Source: Pseudomonas sp. TNT3
GTDB taxonomy: Bacteria; Pseudomonadota; Gammaproteobacteria; Pseudomonadales; Pseudomonadaceae
Assembly (NCBI RefSeq): GCF_010095445.2
Contig: NZ_WFGV02000055.1
Coordinates: forward strand, 1 to 38,141
DNA: 38,141 nucleotides
Reading direction: 5' to 3'
Shown one piece after another: positions 15,817 to 23,686 of the stretch; within the stretch, counting starts at the first letter, position 1; every line of letters begins with the position of its first letter. Position numbers and translations under genes: made by a program. The notes below the pieces were generated by a model that worked only from the letters and a program-made list of their open reading frames with translations, was not told the DNA's origin and made no database searches.

Positions 15817-17418
15817 TTACTTATTTATACCCACTCCGTAGAAGGGCGTCAGTCCAAAAGGACTGATCCTGAAGTCGGTCACTTCCTTGCGCAGTGGCTG
15901 GAAAACGGTCGAGTTGGCGATCGGCGTGATAGGTACTTGTTGTTTAAGGATTAGCCGTGCCTGTTGGTACAGTTTGATCCGTTGCTGCTTGTCGGTGGAG
16001 ACCTTGGCCTGCTGCACGAGTTTGTCGTAGGCCGGGTCGCACCATTTAGCATAGTTGCTGCCTTTCACCGCCGCACAGCTGTAAAGCACGCCGAGCCAGT
16101 TATCCGGATCACCGTTGTCGCCGGTCCAGCCGTAGATCATCGCGTCATGTTCGCCATTTTTGGCGCGCTTGATGTATTCGCCCCACTCATAGCTGACGAT
16201 GTTGGCTTTTATCCCGACTTTTTCCCAATCCTGCTGGATCATCTGCGCCGACATCCGCGCGTTGGGATTCGATGCGCGCTGCACGGTCATGGCCCACAAA
16301 TTAATAGTGGTACCGGGTGCAACCCCTGCTTCTTTGAGTAGCGCTTTGGCCTTGGCCGGATCGTGGGGCGCGTCCTTGATCCCAGGGTCATACGACCATT
16401 GCGCCGGTGGCAGGGCGTTCTGCGCCAGTTGTCCTGCGCTTTGGTAAACCGCTTTGATGATCGCCGGTTTGTCGATGGCCATGTCCAGAGCCTGGCGAAC
16501 CTTGAGTTGATCCAGCGGCGGATGCGTCACGTTGTAGGCCAGGAACCCGAGGTTGAAACCTGCTTGCTTGAGCACCCGCAGATTCGGATCTTTTTCCATG
16601 ACGTCGATATCGGCCGGGCGTGGGTAGCCGCTGACCTGGCACTCACCGGCCTTGAGCTTCTGCAAGCGCACGGCCGCGTCCGGGGTGATCGAGAAGACCA
16701 GGTTGTCGAGCTTCACGTCTTCGGGCTTCCAGTACGACCGGTTGGCGGTGTAGCGGATCTGCGAGTCTTTCTGATAGCGCTTGAATACAAAAGGGCCCGT
16801 GCCGATGGGCTTCTGGTTGAGATCGGCGGCCTTGTTTTCTTTGAGTAATTGCGCAGCATATTCGGCCGATTGCACCGAGGCGAAACTCATGGCCAGGTTT
16901 TGCACGAATGCGGCATCGACATTGTTCAGGCTGAATCGCACGGTGTGATCGTCGATTTTATCGACGCTTTTTATCGTCGTGTTCAGGCCCATGTCGGTGA
17001 AGTAGGGCGATTCGGCGGGGTAGGCTTTGCGGAACGCATTTTGGGGGTCGAGCAGGCGCTGGAAGGTGAACAACACATCGTCGGCGTTGAAGTCGCGGGT
17101 GGGGGTGAAATATTCCGTGGTGTGGAATTTCACACCGTCGCGCAGGTGGAAAGTGTAGGTGAGGCCGTCCGTGGATACGTCCCAGCTTGTGGCAAGGCCG
17201 GGTTCGATTTCCGTGCCGCCGCGCTTGAATTGGGTGAGGCGGTTGAAGACGGTTTCAGCCGAGGCGTCGAAGTCGGTGCCGCTGGTGTATTGACTGGGAT
17301 CGAATCCGGCGGGGCTCGCTTCGGAGCAGTAGACCAGTGTTGTGGCTGCCTGGGCGAACGGGGCGGTGGAGGCTAAGGCGAGAGCGAGTAACAGCGGTTT
17401 GACGGTGGTTCTTTCCAT
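15817..17418 (-). CDS. dppA: DppA-type peptide-binding protein (first copy)
   Basis: This encodes 533 residues from MERTTVKPLLLA. The ATG at 17418 is preceded by GGGGA, and upstream codons of the 567-residue reading look non-coding. The signal peptide covers residues 1-24 (cut after PFAQA), and the mature start is ATTLVYCSEASPAGFD. Family marks include LRDGVKFHTTEYF, PIGTGPFVFKRYQKDS and GWTGDNGDPDNWL. It belongs to the same tight subgroup as the next two genes. It is first of the binding-protein series, with the SIMPL-domain gene upstream on the same strand and a REP-like hairpin between them. An inverted repeat near 17495-17511 may be its operator. Confidence 0.9.
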   Translation of the reverse strand: MERTTVKPLLLALALASTAPFAQAATTLVYCSEASPAGFDPSQYTSGTDFDASAETVFNRLTQFKRGGTEIEPGLATSWDVSTDGLTYTFHLRDGVKFHTTEYFTPTRDFNADDVLFTFQRLLDPQNAFRKAYPAESPYFTDMGLNTTIKSVDKIDDHTVRFSLNNVDAAFVQNLAMSFASVQSAEYAAQLLKENKAADLNQKPIGTGPFVFKRYQKDSQIRYTANRSYWKPEDVKLDNLVFSITPDAAVRLQKLKAGECQVSGYPRPADIDVMEKDPNLRVLKQAGFNLGFLAYNVTHPPLDQLKVRQALDMAIDKPAIIKAVYQSAGQLAQNALPPAQWSYDPGIKDAPHDPAKAKALLKEAGVAPGTTINLWAMTVQRASNPNARMSAQMIQQDWEKVGIKANIVSYEWGEYIKRAKNGEHDAMIYGWTGDNGDPDNWLGVLYSCAAVKGSNYAKWCDPAYDKLVQQAKVSTDKQQRIKLYQQARLILKQQVPITPIANSTVFQPLRKEVTDFRISPFGLTPFYGVGINK

Positions 17419-17494
17419 GGAGTCCCCGAGGATGTGGGCAGCGATGTTTTCCTCAGGGTAGCGTTGTTGGTGGGATTCGAGGAAATACCTGTTT

Positions 17495-17511
17495 TTGAGG
17501 ACGACCCTCAA
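17495..17511. promoter_or_regulatory. Inverted repeat TTGAGG-N5-CCTCAA upstream of the first binding-protein gene
   Basis: Perfect six-base arms flank ACGAC, 77 bp before the ATG at 17418, in the only gap that could hold the promoter of the binding-protein series. It shares GAGGACGACC with 15594-15605. Confidence 0.4.
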
Positions 17512-17535
17512 TAACGGCATACATCGATCTCCCTG

Positions 17536-17560
17536 TAGGAGCAGCCTCCGGCAGCTCCTA
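17536..17560. repeat. Single REP-type hairpin
   Basis: TAGGAGC-A-GCC pairs with GGC-A-GCTCCTA over a three-base loop, in the Pseudomonas REP style. It separates the SIMPL gene from the dpp series. Confidence 0.6.
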
Positions 17561-17578
17561 TAGGGGGGGCAACGCGGG

Positions 17579-18295
17579 TTAAGGCATCAACACTTCTATA
17601 GACCCATCCGCCGTCATGCTGACCTGGCTGGTGCCGGCCTCGACTTCCGGGGTCACTGGGGCGGCATCCATGCTGGCTGCTTTCATCATCATCGGGCCGC
17701 GCATGTACGGTTGTGGATAACCGTTGCTGTTGAGGTTCAGGTTAACGATTTTATAGCCCTTGCCACCCAGGGCATCCGTGGCCAGTTGCGCACGGGCCTT
17801 GAAAGCGGTCACGGCTTCTTTAAGCAATGCGTCTTCGCTGGCCTTGCGGGTTGGCGTCGCGATGGCGAAGTCCATGCCACCCATTTTCAGGTCGGTCAGC
17901 AGCTCGCCCGTCAGTTTCGACAGGGCGGCGAAATCCGAGCTTTCCAGGCGCAGTTCGGCACGTTCGCGCCAGCCGGTGATTTTCTGGCCCTTGGTGTCGT
18001 AGATCGGGTAGCTGTTGCGGCTGCCCTGGCGCAGCGTGATGTCTTTGACTTGTTTGGCCTGGGCCAGCGCCTTGTTCATGGTGGTGCTGACGTCGGCGGC
18101 GAGCTTGGCCGGATCGGTGTTTTGATCTTCGGTATAGAGGGTCACGATCATCAGGTCGCGTGCCACTTCCTGACTGACTTCGGCGCGCAGGGAAATCTGG
18201 TTGTAATGGAGCTCATCGGCGGCCAGGGCCGGAAGGCTGGCGACGGTGCCAACGGTCAGGGCGAGGAGGGCGGCGCTGCGGCGAAAAGTGTGCAT
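17579..18295 (-). CDS. SIMPL-domain (DUF541) periplasmic protein
   Basis: This encodes 238 residues. Residues 1-26 are a signal peptide with a Leu/Ala-rich core ending in LPALAA. The rest fits the SIMPL domain: an early strand pair NQISLRAEVSQEVARDLMIVTLYTE, a conserved long helix with many Lys/Ala, GWRERAELRLESSDF, and a late ALLKEAVTAFKARAQLATDALG followed by VNLNLNSNG. SIMPL proteins are periplasmic or outer-membrane proteins whose exact role is unsettled; the E. coli relative YggE is linked to oxidative stress. Upstream is AAGGAG. It is divergent from roxS, with a REP pair between them. Confidence 0.85.
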   Translation of the reverse strand: MHTFRRSAALLALTVGTVASLPALAADELHYNQISLRAEVSQEVARDLMIVTLYTEDQNTDPAKLAADVSTTMNKALAQAKQVKDITLRQGSRNSYPIYDTKGQKITGWRERAELRLESSDFAALSKLTGELLTDLKMGGMDFAIATPTRKASEDALLKEAVTAFKARAQLATDALGGKGYKIVNLNLNSNGYPQPYMRGPMMMKAASMDAAPVTPEVEAGTSQVSMTADGSIEVLMP

Positions 18296-18413
18296 GAAAA
18301 CTCCTTGGACGGTGCGCAGGGGTTAAGGTCCGAGCCTGCGTGAAACCATCAGACTCTAGCTTTATTGATCCGGTTCGCACAGTTACAACTTCAATACAGA
18401 TCGACGCGATCCC

Positions 18414-18542
18414 CTGTAGCAGCGAAGGCTGCGTTCGACTGCGAAGCAGTCGCTAAAACCGGCGCTGCGGTCATCAGGAAAACCGCGCATACCGGATATG
18501 CGTCTGCTTCTCAGCCGAACGCAGCCTTCGGCAGCTGCTACA
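18414..18542. repeat. REP pair upstream of roxS
   Basis: Arms at 18415-18437 and 18516-18542 are inverted copies of a TGTAGCAGC-AAGGCTGCG unit. An inner hairpin GACTGC-GAA-GCAGTC lies at 18437-18451. It sits in the divergent gap between the SIMPL gene and roxS. Confidence 0.75.
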
Positions 18543-18655
18543 AGGGTTGTGCAGTGCCCAACAAGCATGTGGCCGTTTGCCGCACTTTTGCCTGTCAGGC
18601 CCTACGCTTGGTTATACTCCCGGCGATCCGCCTGGAGCGCTCATCAGGAGAGCTC

Positions 18656-19918
18656 ATGCTCGCCCCCGTCCAAATTACTTCCGCGACTCGCCAGAACCTC
18701 TGGCGTCTGACGTTCATCCGCACTTTGGTGCTGGCTGCCCAGGCCGGCTCCGTTGGTTTGGCTTACTGGCTTGACTTGCTGCCGCTGCCCTGGTTTCAAC
18801 TGGCCGCCACCCTCGGCTGCTCGATGCTGCTGTGTGCATTCACGGCCATTCGCCTGCGCACTTCGTGGCCGGTGACCGAGCTCGAATATGCCGTGCAACT
18901 GGCCTGCGACCTGTTTATCCACAGTGCGCTGCTGTATTTCTCCGGTGGCTCGACCAACCCGTTCGTCTCGTATTACCTCGTTCCGCTGACCATCGCCGCC
19001 GTGACCTTGCCATGGCGCTATTCGGTGATTCTGTCGGGTATAGCGTTGACGATGTACACCCTGTTGCTGGCGCGTTTCTATCCGCTGCAAACCTTCCCCA
19101 TCGCCCGGGAAAACCTGCAGGTCTATGGCATGTGGCTGAGCTTCGCCCTGGCGGCGGCGGTGATTACCTTCTTCGCCGCGCGGATGGCCGAAGAGCTGCG
19201 TCGTCAGGAAGAGTTGCGCGCGATTCGGCGCGAAGAGGGTTTGCGCGATCAGCAGTTGCTGGCTGTCGCGACCCAGGCCGCCGGCGCCGCCCATGAGCTG
19301 GGCACACCGTTGGCGACCATGAGCGTGCTGCTCAAGGAAATGCAGCAGGATCATCCGGACCCGATGCTGCAGGACGACCTGAAGGTGCTGCAGGATCAGG
19401 TCAAGGCGTGCAAGGACACCTTGCAGCAGCTTGTTCGGGCGGCGGAAGCCAATCGGCGCCTGGCGGTGGAAATGCAGGACGTCACCGACTGGCTGGACGA
19501 AGCCCTGAACCGCTGGCACCTGATGCGCCCTGAAGCCAGCTATCGCTTCCAGCGCCTGGGGCAAGGAGCGGTGCCGCGCATGGCGCCGCCACCCGACCTG
19601 ACTCAAGCGCTGCTGAATTTGCTGAACAACGCTGCCGACGCTTGCCCAGAAGGGTTGCAAGTCACGCTGGACTGGAATGCCGAAGATCTGACCATCAGCA
19701 TCCGTGACCACGGTGCCGGTGTGCCGCTGGCCATTGCCGAACAGATCGGCAAACCGTTTTTTACCACCAAGGGCAAAGGTTTCGGCCTGGGCCTGTTTTT
19801 GAGCAAGGCCAGCGTGACACGCGCTGGCGGCTCAGTGAAACTCTACAGTCATGAGGAAGGTGGCACGCTCACCGAGCTGCGCCTGCCCCGTGTCGCCCGA
19901 GGAGACGAACATGAGTGA
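18656..19918 (+). CDS. roxS: Redox sensor histidine kinase RoxS (RegB/PrrB family)
   Basis: This encodes 420 residues. The ATG at 18656 has AGGAG five bases before it. The 97 codons upstream of it in the same frame cross a REP element and are not part of the gene. About six membrane helices occupy residues 15-175 and contain GGSTNPF (97-103), the quinone-binding heptad of RegB. His213 in AAHELGTPLATM is the phosphorylation site. Cys252 in ACKDTLQQL is in the place of the redox-active linker cysteine of RegB. The ATP-binding domain has an N-box (LLNLLNNAADACPEG) and G-boxes (DHGAGVP, GKGFGLGLFLSKA). The kinase senses respiratory redox state and signals to RoxR, whose start overlaps its last codons. 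Confidence 0.93.
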   Translation: MLAPVQITSATRQNLWRLTFIRTLVLAAQAGSVGLAYWLDLLPLPWFQLAATLGCSMLLCAFTAIRLRTSWPVTELEYAVQLACDLFIHSALLYFSGGSTNPFVSYYLVPLTIAAVTLPWRYSVILSGIALTMYTLLLARFYPLQTFPIARENLQVYGMWLSFALAAAVITFFAARMAEELRRQEELRAIRREEGLRDQQLLAVATQAAGAAHELGTPLATMSVLLKEMQQDHPDPMLQDDLKVLQDQVKACKDTLQQLVRAAEANRRLAVEMQDVTDWLDEALNRWHLMRPEASYRFQRLGQGAVPRMAPPPDLTQALLNLLNNAADACPEGLQVTLDWNAEDLTISIRDHGAGVPLAIAEQIGKPFFTTKGKGFGLGLFLSKASVTRAGGSVKLYSHEEGGTLTELRLPRVARGDEHE

Positions 19919-20477
19919 CGATATCCAAGTCGAAGGTGAAGGCGAAGAACTGCCGCATTTGCTATTGGTTGACGACGACGCAACCTTCACCCGCGTCATG
20001 GCCCGTGCCATGGCTCGCCGTGGCTTTCGCGTCAGCACCGCCGGTTCCGCCGAAGAAGGCCTGACCATCGCTCAGGCTGATCTGCCGGATTACGCGGCGC
20101 TGGACCTGAAAATGGACGGCGACTCCGGCCTGGTGTTGCTGCCCAAGCTGCTTGAACTGGACCCGGAAATGCGCGTGGTGATCCTCACCGGTTACTCGAG
20201 CATCGCCACCGCTGTCGAGGCGATCAAGCGCGGCGCCTGCAACTACCTGTGCAAACCGGCGGACGCCGATGACGTACTGGCCGCATTGCTCTCCGAGCAC
20301 GCCGACCTCGACACGCTGGTGCCGGAAAACCCGATGTCGGTGGATCGCCTGCAGTGGGAACACATCCAGCGCGTACTGACCGAACACGAAGGCAACATCT
20401 CCGCCACTGCCCGCGCCCTGGGCATGCACCGTCGCACGCTGCAGCGCAAATTGCAGAAGCGTCCGGTCCGCCGCTGA
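19911..20477 (+). CDS. roxR: Redox response regulator RoxR (RegA/PrrA family)
   Basis: This encodes 188 residues, starting eight bases inside the end of roxS with GAGGAG ahead. It has a receiver domain (about 15-125) with the acidic pocket at Asp21-Asp23, phosphoacceptor Asp65 in AALDLKMDG, and Lys114 near CKPAD. A short linker leads to a Fis-type helix-turn-helix at the C-terminus (ISATARALGMHRRTLQRKLQ), the RegA DNA-binding region. It probably controls terminal oxidases and other respiratory genes, as known for RoxR in P. putida and P. aeruginosa. The overlap with roxS gives coupled translation. A terminator follows. Confidence 0.93.
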   Translation: MSDDIQVEGEGEELPHLLLVDDDATFTRVMARAMARRGFRVSTAGSAEEGLTIAQADLPDYAALDLKMDGDSGLVLLPKLLELDPEMRVVILTGYSSIATAVEAIKRGACNYLCKPADADDVLAALLSEHADLDTLVPENPMSVDRLQWEHIQRVLTEHEGNISATARALGMHRRTLQRKLQKRPVRR

Positions 20478-20513
20478 ACCGGTGCTGAACAATTGTTGTC
20501 ACACCGCGTTACA

Positions 20514-20545
20514 ACACGAGCTGATCATCTATGATCGGTTCGTGT
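20514..20545 (+). terminator. Terminator of roxSR
   Basis: ACACGAGCTGATCA pairs through an almost continuous stem (two G-U pairs) with the strand ending TCGGTTCGTGT, followed by GTGTTCTTTTCTCC. It ends 28 bases before the next ATG. Confidence 0.65.
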
Positions 20546-20573
20546 GTGTTCTTTTCTCCAATGAGCCTTTTCC

Positions 20574-22301
20574 ATGAATCAGAACGCTGAATATTCCGCG
20601 GTCAACGATGCCGTGCACGGGCAGTTTTTTCGCAAAGTCTGGGCAATGATCACGCCTTATTGGCACAGTGAAGAGAAGGTCAAAGCCTGGACGCTGCTGA
20701 TCGCGGTGATTGCGCTGTCGCTAATCAGCGTGGGGATCTCGGTGTGGTTCAACACCTGGTACAAGGATTTTTACAACGCCCTGCAAAAGAAGGATGAAGC
20801 CGCGTTCTGGCAGCTGATTCTGTATTTCTGCGCGATTGCGGCAGTGGCGATTGTTGGCGCGGTTTACCGGCTATACCTGACGCAGATGCTGACCATCCGC
20901 TGGCGGGCCTGGCTGACCGAAAAGCATTTTGCCCGCTGGCTCGGCAACAAAAATTACTACCACCTGGAGCAGGGCGGTTACACCGATAACCCGGACCAGC
21001 GAATTTCCGAAGACCTCAACAACTTCACCTCCAACACCCTGGAACTGGGCATTGGTTTGCTGCGTAACGTCGTCAGTCTGGTGTCGTTTTCGATCATTCT
21101 GTGGGGCGTGTCGGGCAGTATTGAAGTCTATGGCTTCACCATTCCCGGCTATATGTTCTGGTGTGTGCTGGTCTACGCCGTGATCGGCAGCTGGCTGACG
21201 CACTTGATCGGTCGCCGCTTGATCGGCCTGAACAACAACCAACAACGCTTCGAAGCCGACCTTCGCTTCTCCATGGTGCGAGTGCGCGAAAATGCGGAGA
21301 GTATCGCGCTCTACAACGGCGAGCCCAACGAGAATCGTCGCCTGAGCCACCGCTTCGGGATGGTCTGGCACAACTTCTGGGACATCATGAAGGTGTCCAA
21401 GCGCCTGACGTTCTTCACGGCCGGTTACAGCCAGGCGGCGATCATCTTTCCCTTCATGGTGGCCGCGCCGCGTTACTTCGCCGGCAAGATCGAACTCGGT
21501 GAGCTGATGCAGATCAGCTCGGCGTTTGGCAACGTGCAAGAGAGTTTCAGCTGGTTTATCAACGCGTATCAAAGCCTCGCCTCCTGGCGCGCGACCTGTG
21601 ATCGTCTGTTGAGCTTCCGCCAGGCCATGACTGACAACGAGCAGCGCCCACCGGCGATCGATGTGCAGAACGCGGGCTCGGTGTTGAAAGTGCACAACCT
21701 TGGCCTCGATCTCGCTGACGGCCGTCATCTGCTGACCAGCGCCGATATGACAGTGGAAGAGGGTGACCGCGTGATGATCAGCGGCCGCTCCGGCAGTGGT
21801 AAATCGACGTTGCTGCGAGCGATGGGGCATTTGTGGCCAGCGGGCCATGGCAGCATTCGTCTGCCAACGGCGCGCTATCTGTTCCTGCCGCAAAAACCCT
21901 ATCTGCCGATTGGCACCCTGCGTGAAGCGCTCAGTTATCCACAGACGGGTGATACCTATCCGGATGAGCGTTACGCACACGTGCTGGAAGTCTGTCGTTT
22001 GCCGCATCTGATTTCCCGTCTGGATGAAGCCAATCACTGGCAGCGCATGCTGTCTCCGGGTGAACAGCAACGCCTGGCATTTGCCCGAGCGCTGCTCTAC
22101 GCGCCGCAGTGGCTCTATATGGACGAAGCGACGTCGGCAATGGACGAAGAGGACGAAGCGTCGATGCATCAGGCGTTGATTGACGAGATACCGGGCCTGA
22201 GCATCGTCAGCGTCGGGCATCGCAGCAGCCTGAAGCGCTTCCACCCACGGCATGTGCGTATCGAAAATGGGCACCTCAATGAACAGCCCGTAACGGCGTA
22301 A
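20574..22301 (+). CDS. ABC transporter, fused permease-ATPase of the YddA/SbmA-BacA type
   Basis: This encodes 575 residues. The N-terminal half is an ABC_membrane_2 type domain with about six helices and the signature stretch VWFNTWYKDFYNALQKKDE (near residues 55-75), followed by WRAWLTEKHFARWL and NPDQRISEDLNNFT, which are diagnostic of the YddA/SbmA/ABCD group. The C-terminal ATPase has GRSGSGKST (about 404), a non-standard signature LSPGEQQRLAFARAL (about 492; P and E replace G and Q), and WLYMDEATSAMDEED. Related proteins move peptides, vitamin B12 precursors or acyl-CoAs. The substrate here is unknown. It probably acts as a homodimer in the inner membrane. It has its own terminator-like REP structure after the stop. 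Confidence 0.85.
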   Translation: MNQNAEYSAVNDAVHGQFFRKVWAMITPYWHSEEKVKAWTLLIAVIALSLISVGISVWFNTWYKDFYNALQKKDEAAFWQLILYFCAIAAVAIVGAVYRLYLTQMLTIRWRAWLTEKHFARWLGNKNYYHLEQGGYTDNPDQRISEDLNNFTSNTLELGIGLLRNVVSLVSFSIILWGVSGSIEVYGFTIPGYMFWCVLVYAVIGSWLTHLIGRRLIGLNNNQQRFEADLRFSMVRVRENAESIALYNGEPNENRRLSHRFGMVWHNFWDIMKVSKRLTFFTAGYSQAAIIFPFMVAAPRYFAGKIELGELMQISSAFGNVQESFSWFINAYQSLASWRATCDRLLSFRQAMTDNEQRPPAIDVQNAGSVLKVHNLGLDLADGRHLLTSADMTVEEGDRVMISGRSGSGKSTLLRAMGHLWPAGHGSIRLPTARYLFLPQKPYLPIGTLREALSYPQTGDTYPDERYAHVLEVCRLPHLISRLDEANHWQRMLSPGEQQRLAFARALLYAPQWLYMDEATSAMDEEDEASMHQALIDEIPGLSIVSVGHRSSLKRFHPRHVRIENGHLNEQPVTA

Positions 22302-22330
22302 ATTCCTCCGCCCTGCCTTTGGGTGGATCT

Positions 22331-22462
22331 TGTGGCGAGGGGATTTATCCCCGTTCGGCGGCGAAGCCGTCGCAAATCAGCTTCCTCGGTGTATCAGTTA
22401 CACCGAGGGCAGCGGTTCTGCGACGGCTTCGCCGCCGAACGGGGATAAATCCCCTCACCACA
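22331..22462. repeat. Large REP inverted pair with nested hairpin
   Basis: Forty-four-base arms (22331-22374 and 22419-22462) are inverted copies with a single mismatch. Between them CCTCGGTGTA pairs with TACACCGAGG (22384-22408). It lies between the ABC gene and the GntR gene and would form a very long, stable hairpin that may also terminate transcription. Confidence 0.8.
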
Positions 22463-22548
22463 GTTGCTCCCAAAGGGGCTAGGTGATCGTACAACCGCGT
22501 TGAGCTATGATGCGGTTTCAGCCGAAATTTTCGAGACCGATGCACACC

Positions 22549-23298
22549 ATGGAAAATCCGATCGACGCACCACGCCTCCCTCGCAAGCGCCGCAGCCTCG
22601 CACAGGAACTGGTGACGGTGCTGTCCGAGCAGATCCGCGACGGGCACCTCAAGCGTGGCGACAAATTGCCCACCGAGTCGGCGATCATGGATGCCCATGG
22701 CGTCAGCCGCACCGTGGTGCGCGAAGCGATTTCCCGTTTGCAGGCAGCAGGGCAGGTGGAAACCCGCCACGGCATCGGCACCTTCGTGCTGGACACACCG
22801 AGCCCGAGCGGTTTCCGCATCGACCCGGCAACCGTGGTGACCTTGCGTGACGTGCTGGCGATTCTCGAACTGCGCATCAGCCTCGAGGTGGAATCCGCCG
22901 GCCTCGCTGCACAACGTCGCAGCCCCGAGCAACTGGCAACCATGCGTGCCGCCCTCGATGCGCTTAACGAAAGTGCATCCCACGCCAGTGACGCGGTGGC
23001 CTCGGATTTCGCCTTTCACCTCGAGATCGCCCTGTCCACCGGCAACCGCTACTTCACCGACATCATGACGCACCTGGGCACCAGCATCATTCCGCGAACA
23101 CGCCTCAACTCCGCGCGGTTGGCCCATGACGACCAGCAGCACTACATGAGCCGGTTGAGTCGTGAACACGAAGAAATCTACGACGCAATTGCCCGCCAGG
23201 ATTCCGATGCGGCGCGGGCAGCGATGCGTCTGCACCTGACCAATAGCCGTGAGCGGCTGCGCCATGCGCATGAAGAGGCTGAGGCGCAGCGCGGATAG
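22549..23298 (+). CDS. GntR/FadR-family transcriptional regulator of the aldarate genes
   Basis: This encodes 249 residues from MENPIDAPRLPRK. In-frame ATGs also exist at 22507, 22510 and 22540. The later start is preferred because the TATGAT at 22506-22511 could be a promoter -10 and would leave the early ones untranscribed. None has a good Shine-Dalgarno, so the start is uncertain. The N-terminal winged helix (about 15-80) includes KLPTESAIMDAHGVSRTVVREAISRLQ and GIGTFVLD. The C-terminal all-helical FCD ligand domain has H-LTNS and a metal-site His pattern (FHLEIA, H-EIYDAI). It adjoins kdgD and probably represses it until an aldarate or 5-keto intermediate is present. Confidence 0.82.
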   Translation: MENPIDAPRLPRKRRSLAQELVTVLSEQIRDGHLKRGDKLPTESAIMDAHGVSRTVVREAISRLQAAGQVETRHGIGTFVLDTPSPSGFRIDPATVVTLRDVLAILELRISLEVESAGLAAQRRSPEQLATMRAALDALNESASHASDAVASDFAFHLEIALSTGNRYFTDIMTHLGTSIIPRTRLNSARLAHDDQQHYMSRLSREHEEIYDAIARQDSDAARAAMRLHLTNSRERLRHAHEEAEAQRG

Positions 23299-23587
23299 GT
23301 AATCTGTCCGTGTCATTCATCGTCTGAATTACCGCTATCGCGAACAGGCTCGCTCCTACAGTAGATCTCGCCACACTGAAGATCCCTGTAGGAGCGAGCC
23401 TGCTCGCGATAGGGCCATAAGCCATAAACTAAAACCTGCAGTCATTCCACATCTTCCGACAACGTATCTCTGAAACGATCTTTTATTACGTCGCTCGGAC
23501 CGGTCCTCTCTGCGCCGAAACCGGCTAAAAATCTAAGTCGTAGCCTTTTTTGTCGAACAATTTTCACCCTGCAGCGATGAAATGCAG
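23299..23587. other. Gap before kdgD: REP pair and a possible half operator
   Basis: No gene is supported. It holds a REP pair (23335-23412) and the small palindrome TTGT-CGA-ACAA (23550-23560), 27 bases upstream of the kdgD -35 region. The palindrome may be an extra regulator site. Confidence 0.4.
23335..23412. repeat. REP pair
   Basis: Arms at 23335-23361 and 23386-23412 (CTATCGCGA-CAGGCTCGC and its inverse) each end in the CTACAG/CTGTAG junction. It separates the regulator gene from the kdgD promoter. Confidence 0.8.
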
Positions 23588-23615
23588 TTGACGATTACAT
23601 TTTAAGTTGTACGAT
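23588..23615 (+). promoter_or_regulatory. Sigma-70-type promoter of kdgD
   Basis: TTGACG (23588-23593) and TACGAT (23610-23615) are separated by 16 bases, a good match in both boxes. The spacer is AT-rich. Transcription would begin about 23622, roughly 65 bases before the kdgD ATG. Confidence 0.65.
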
Positions 23616-23626
23616 GACCTACAACT
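23605..23626. promoter_or_regulatory. Inverted repeat AGTTGTA-N8-TACAACT, candidate GntR operator
   Basis: Perfect seven-base arms span the -10 box and the expected start point of the kdgD promoter, where a repressor would block polymerase. The words TACAAC and GTTG also occur at 22490-22503, just upstream of the GntR gene, which could mean autoregulation. Confidence 0.55.
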
Positions 23627-23686
23627 CGGCGAAGACTGAACGGTTTTCCCAACAACTTAGACGTCGCTACTCAGGGTGTTCGAATA

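Noticed and set aside
18365..18655. 97-codon N-terminal extension of roxS
   Set aside because: It crosses a REP pair, and the ATG at 18656 has an excellent ribosome-binding site and the RegB-like start.
22345..23316. 323-codon - strand frame opposite the GntR gene
   Set aside because: Shadow of a clear FadR-type regulator on the + strand, and it runs into a REP arm.
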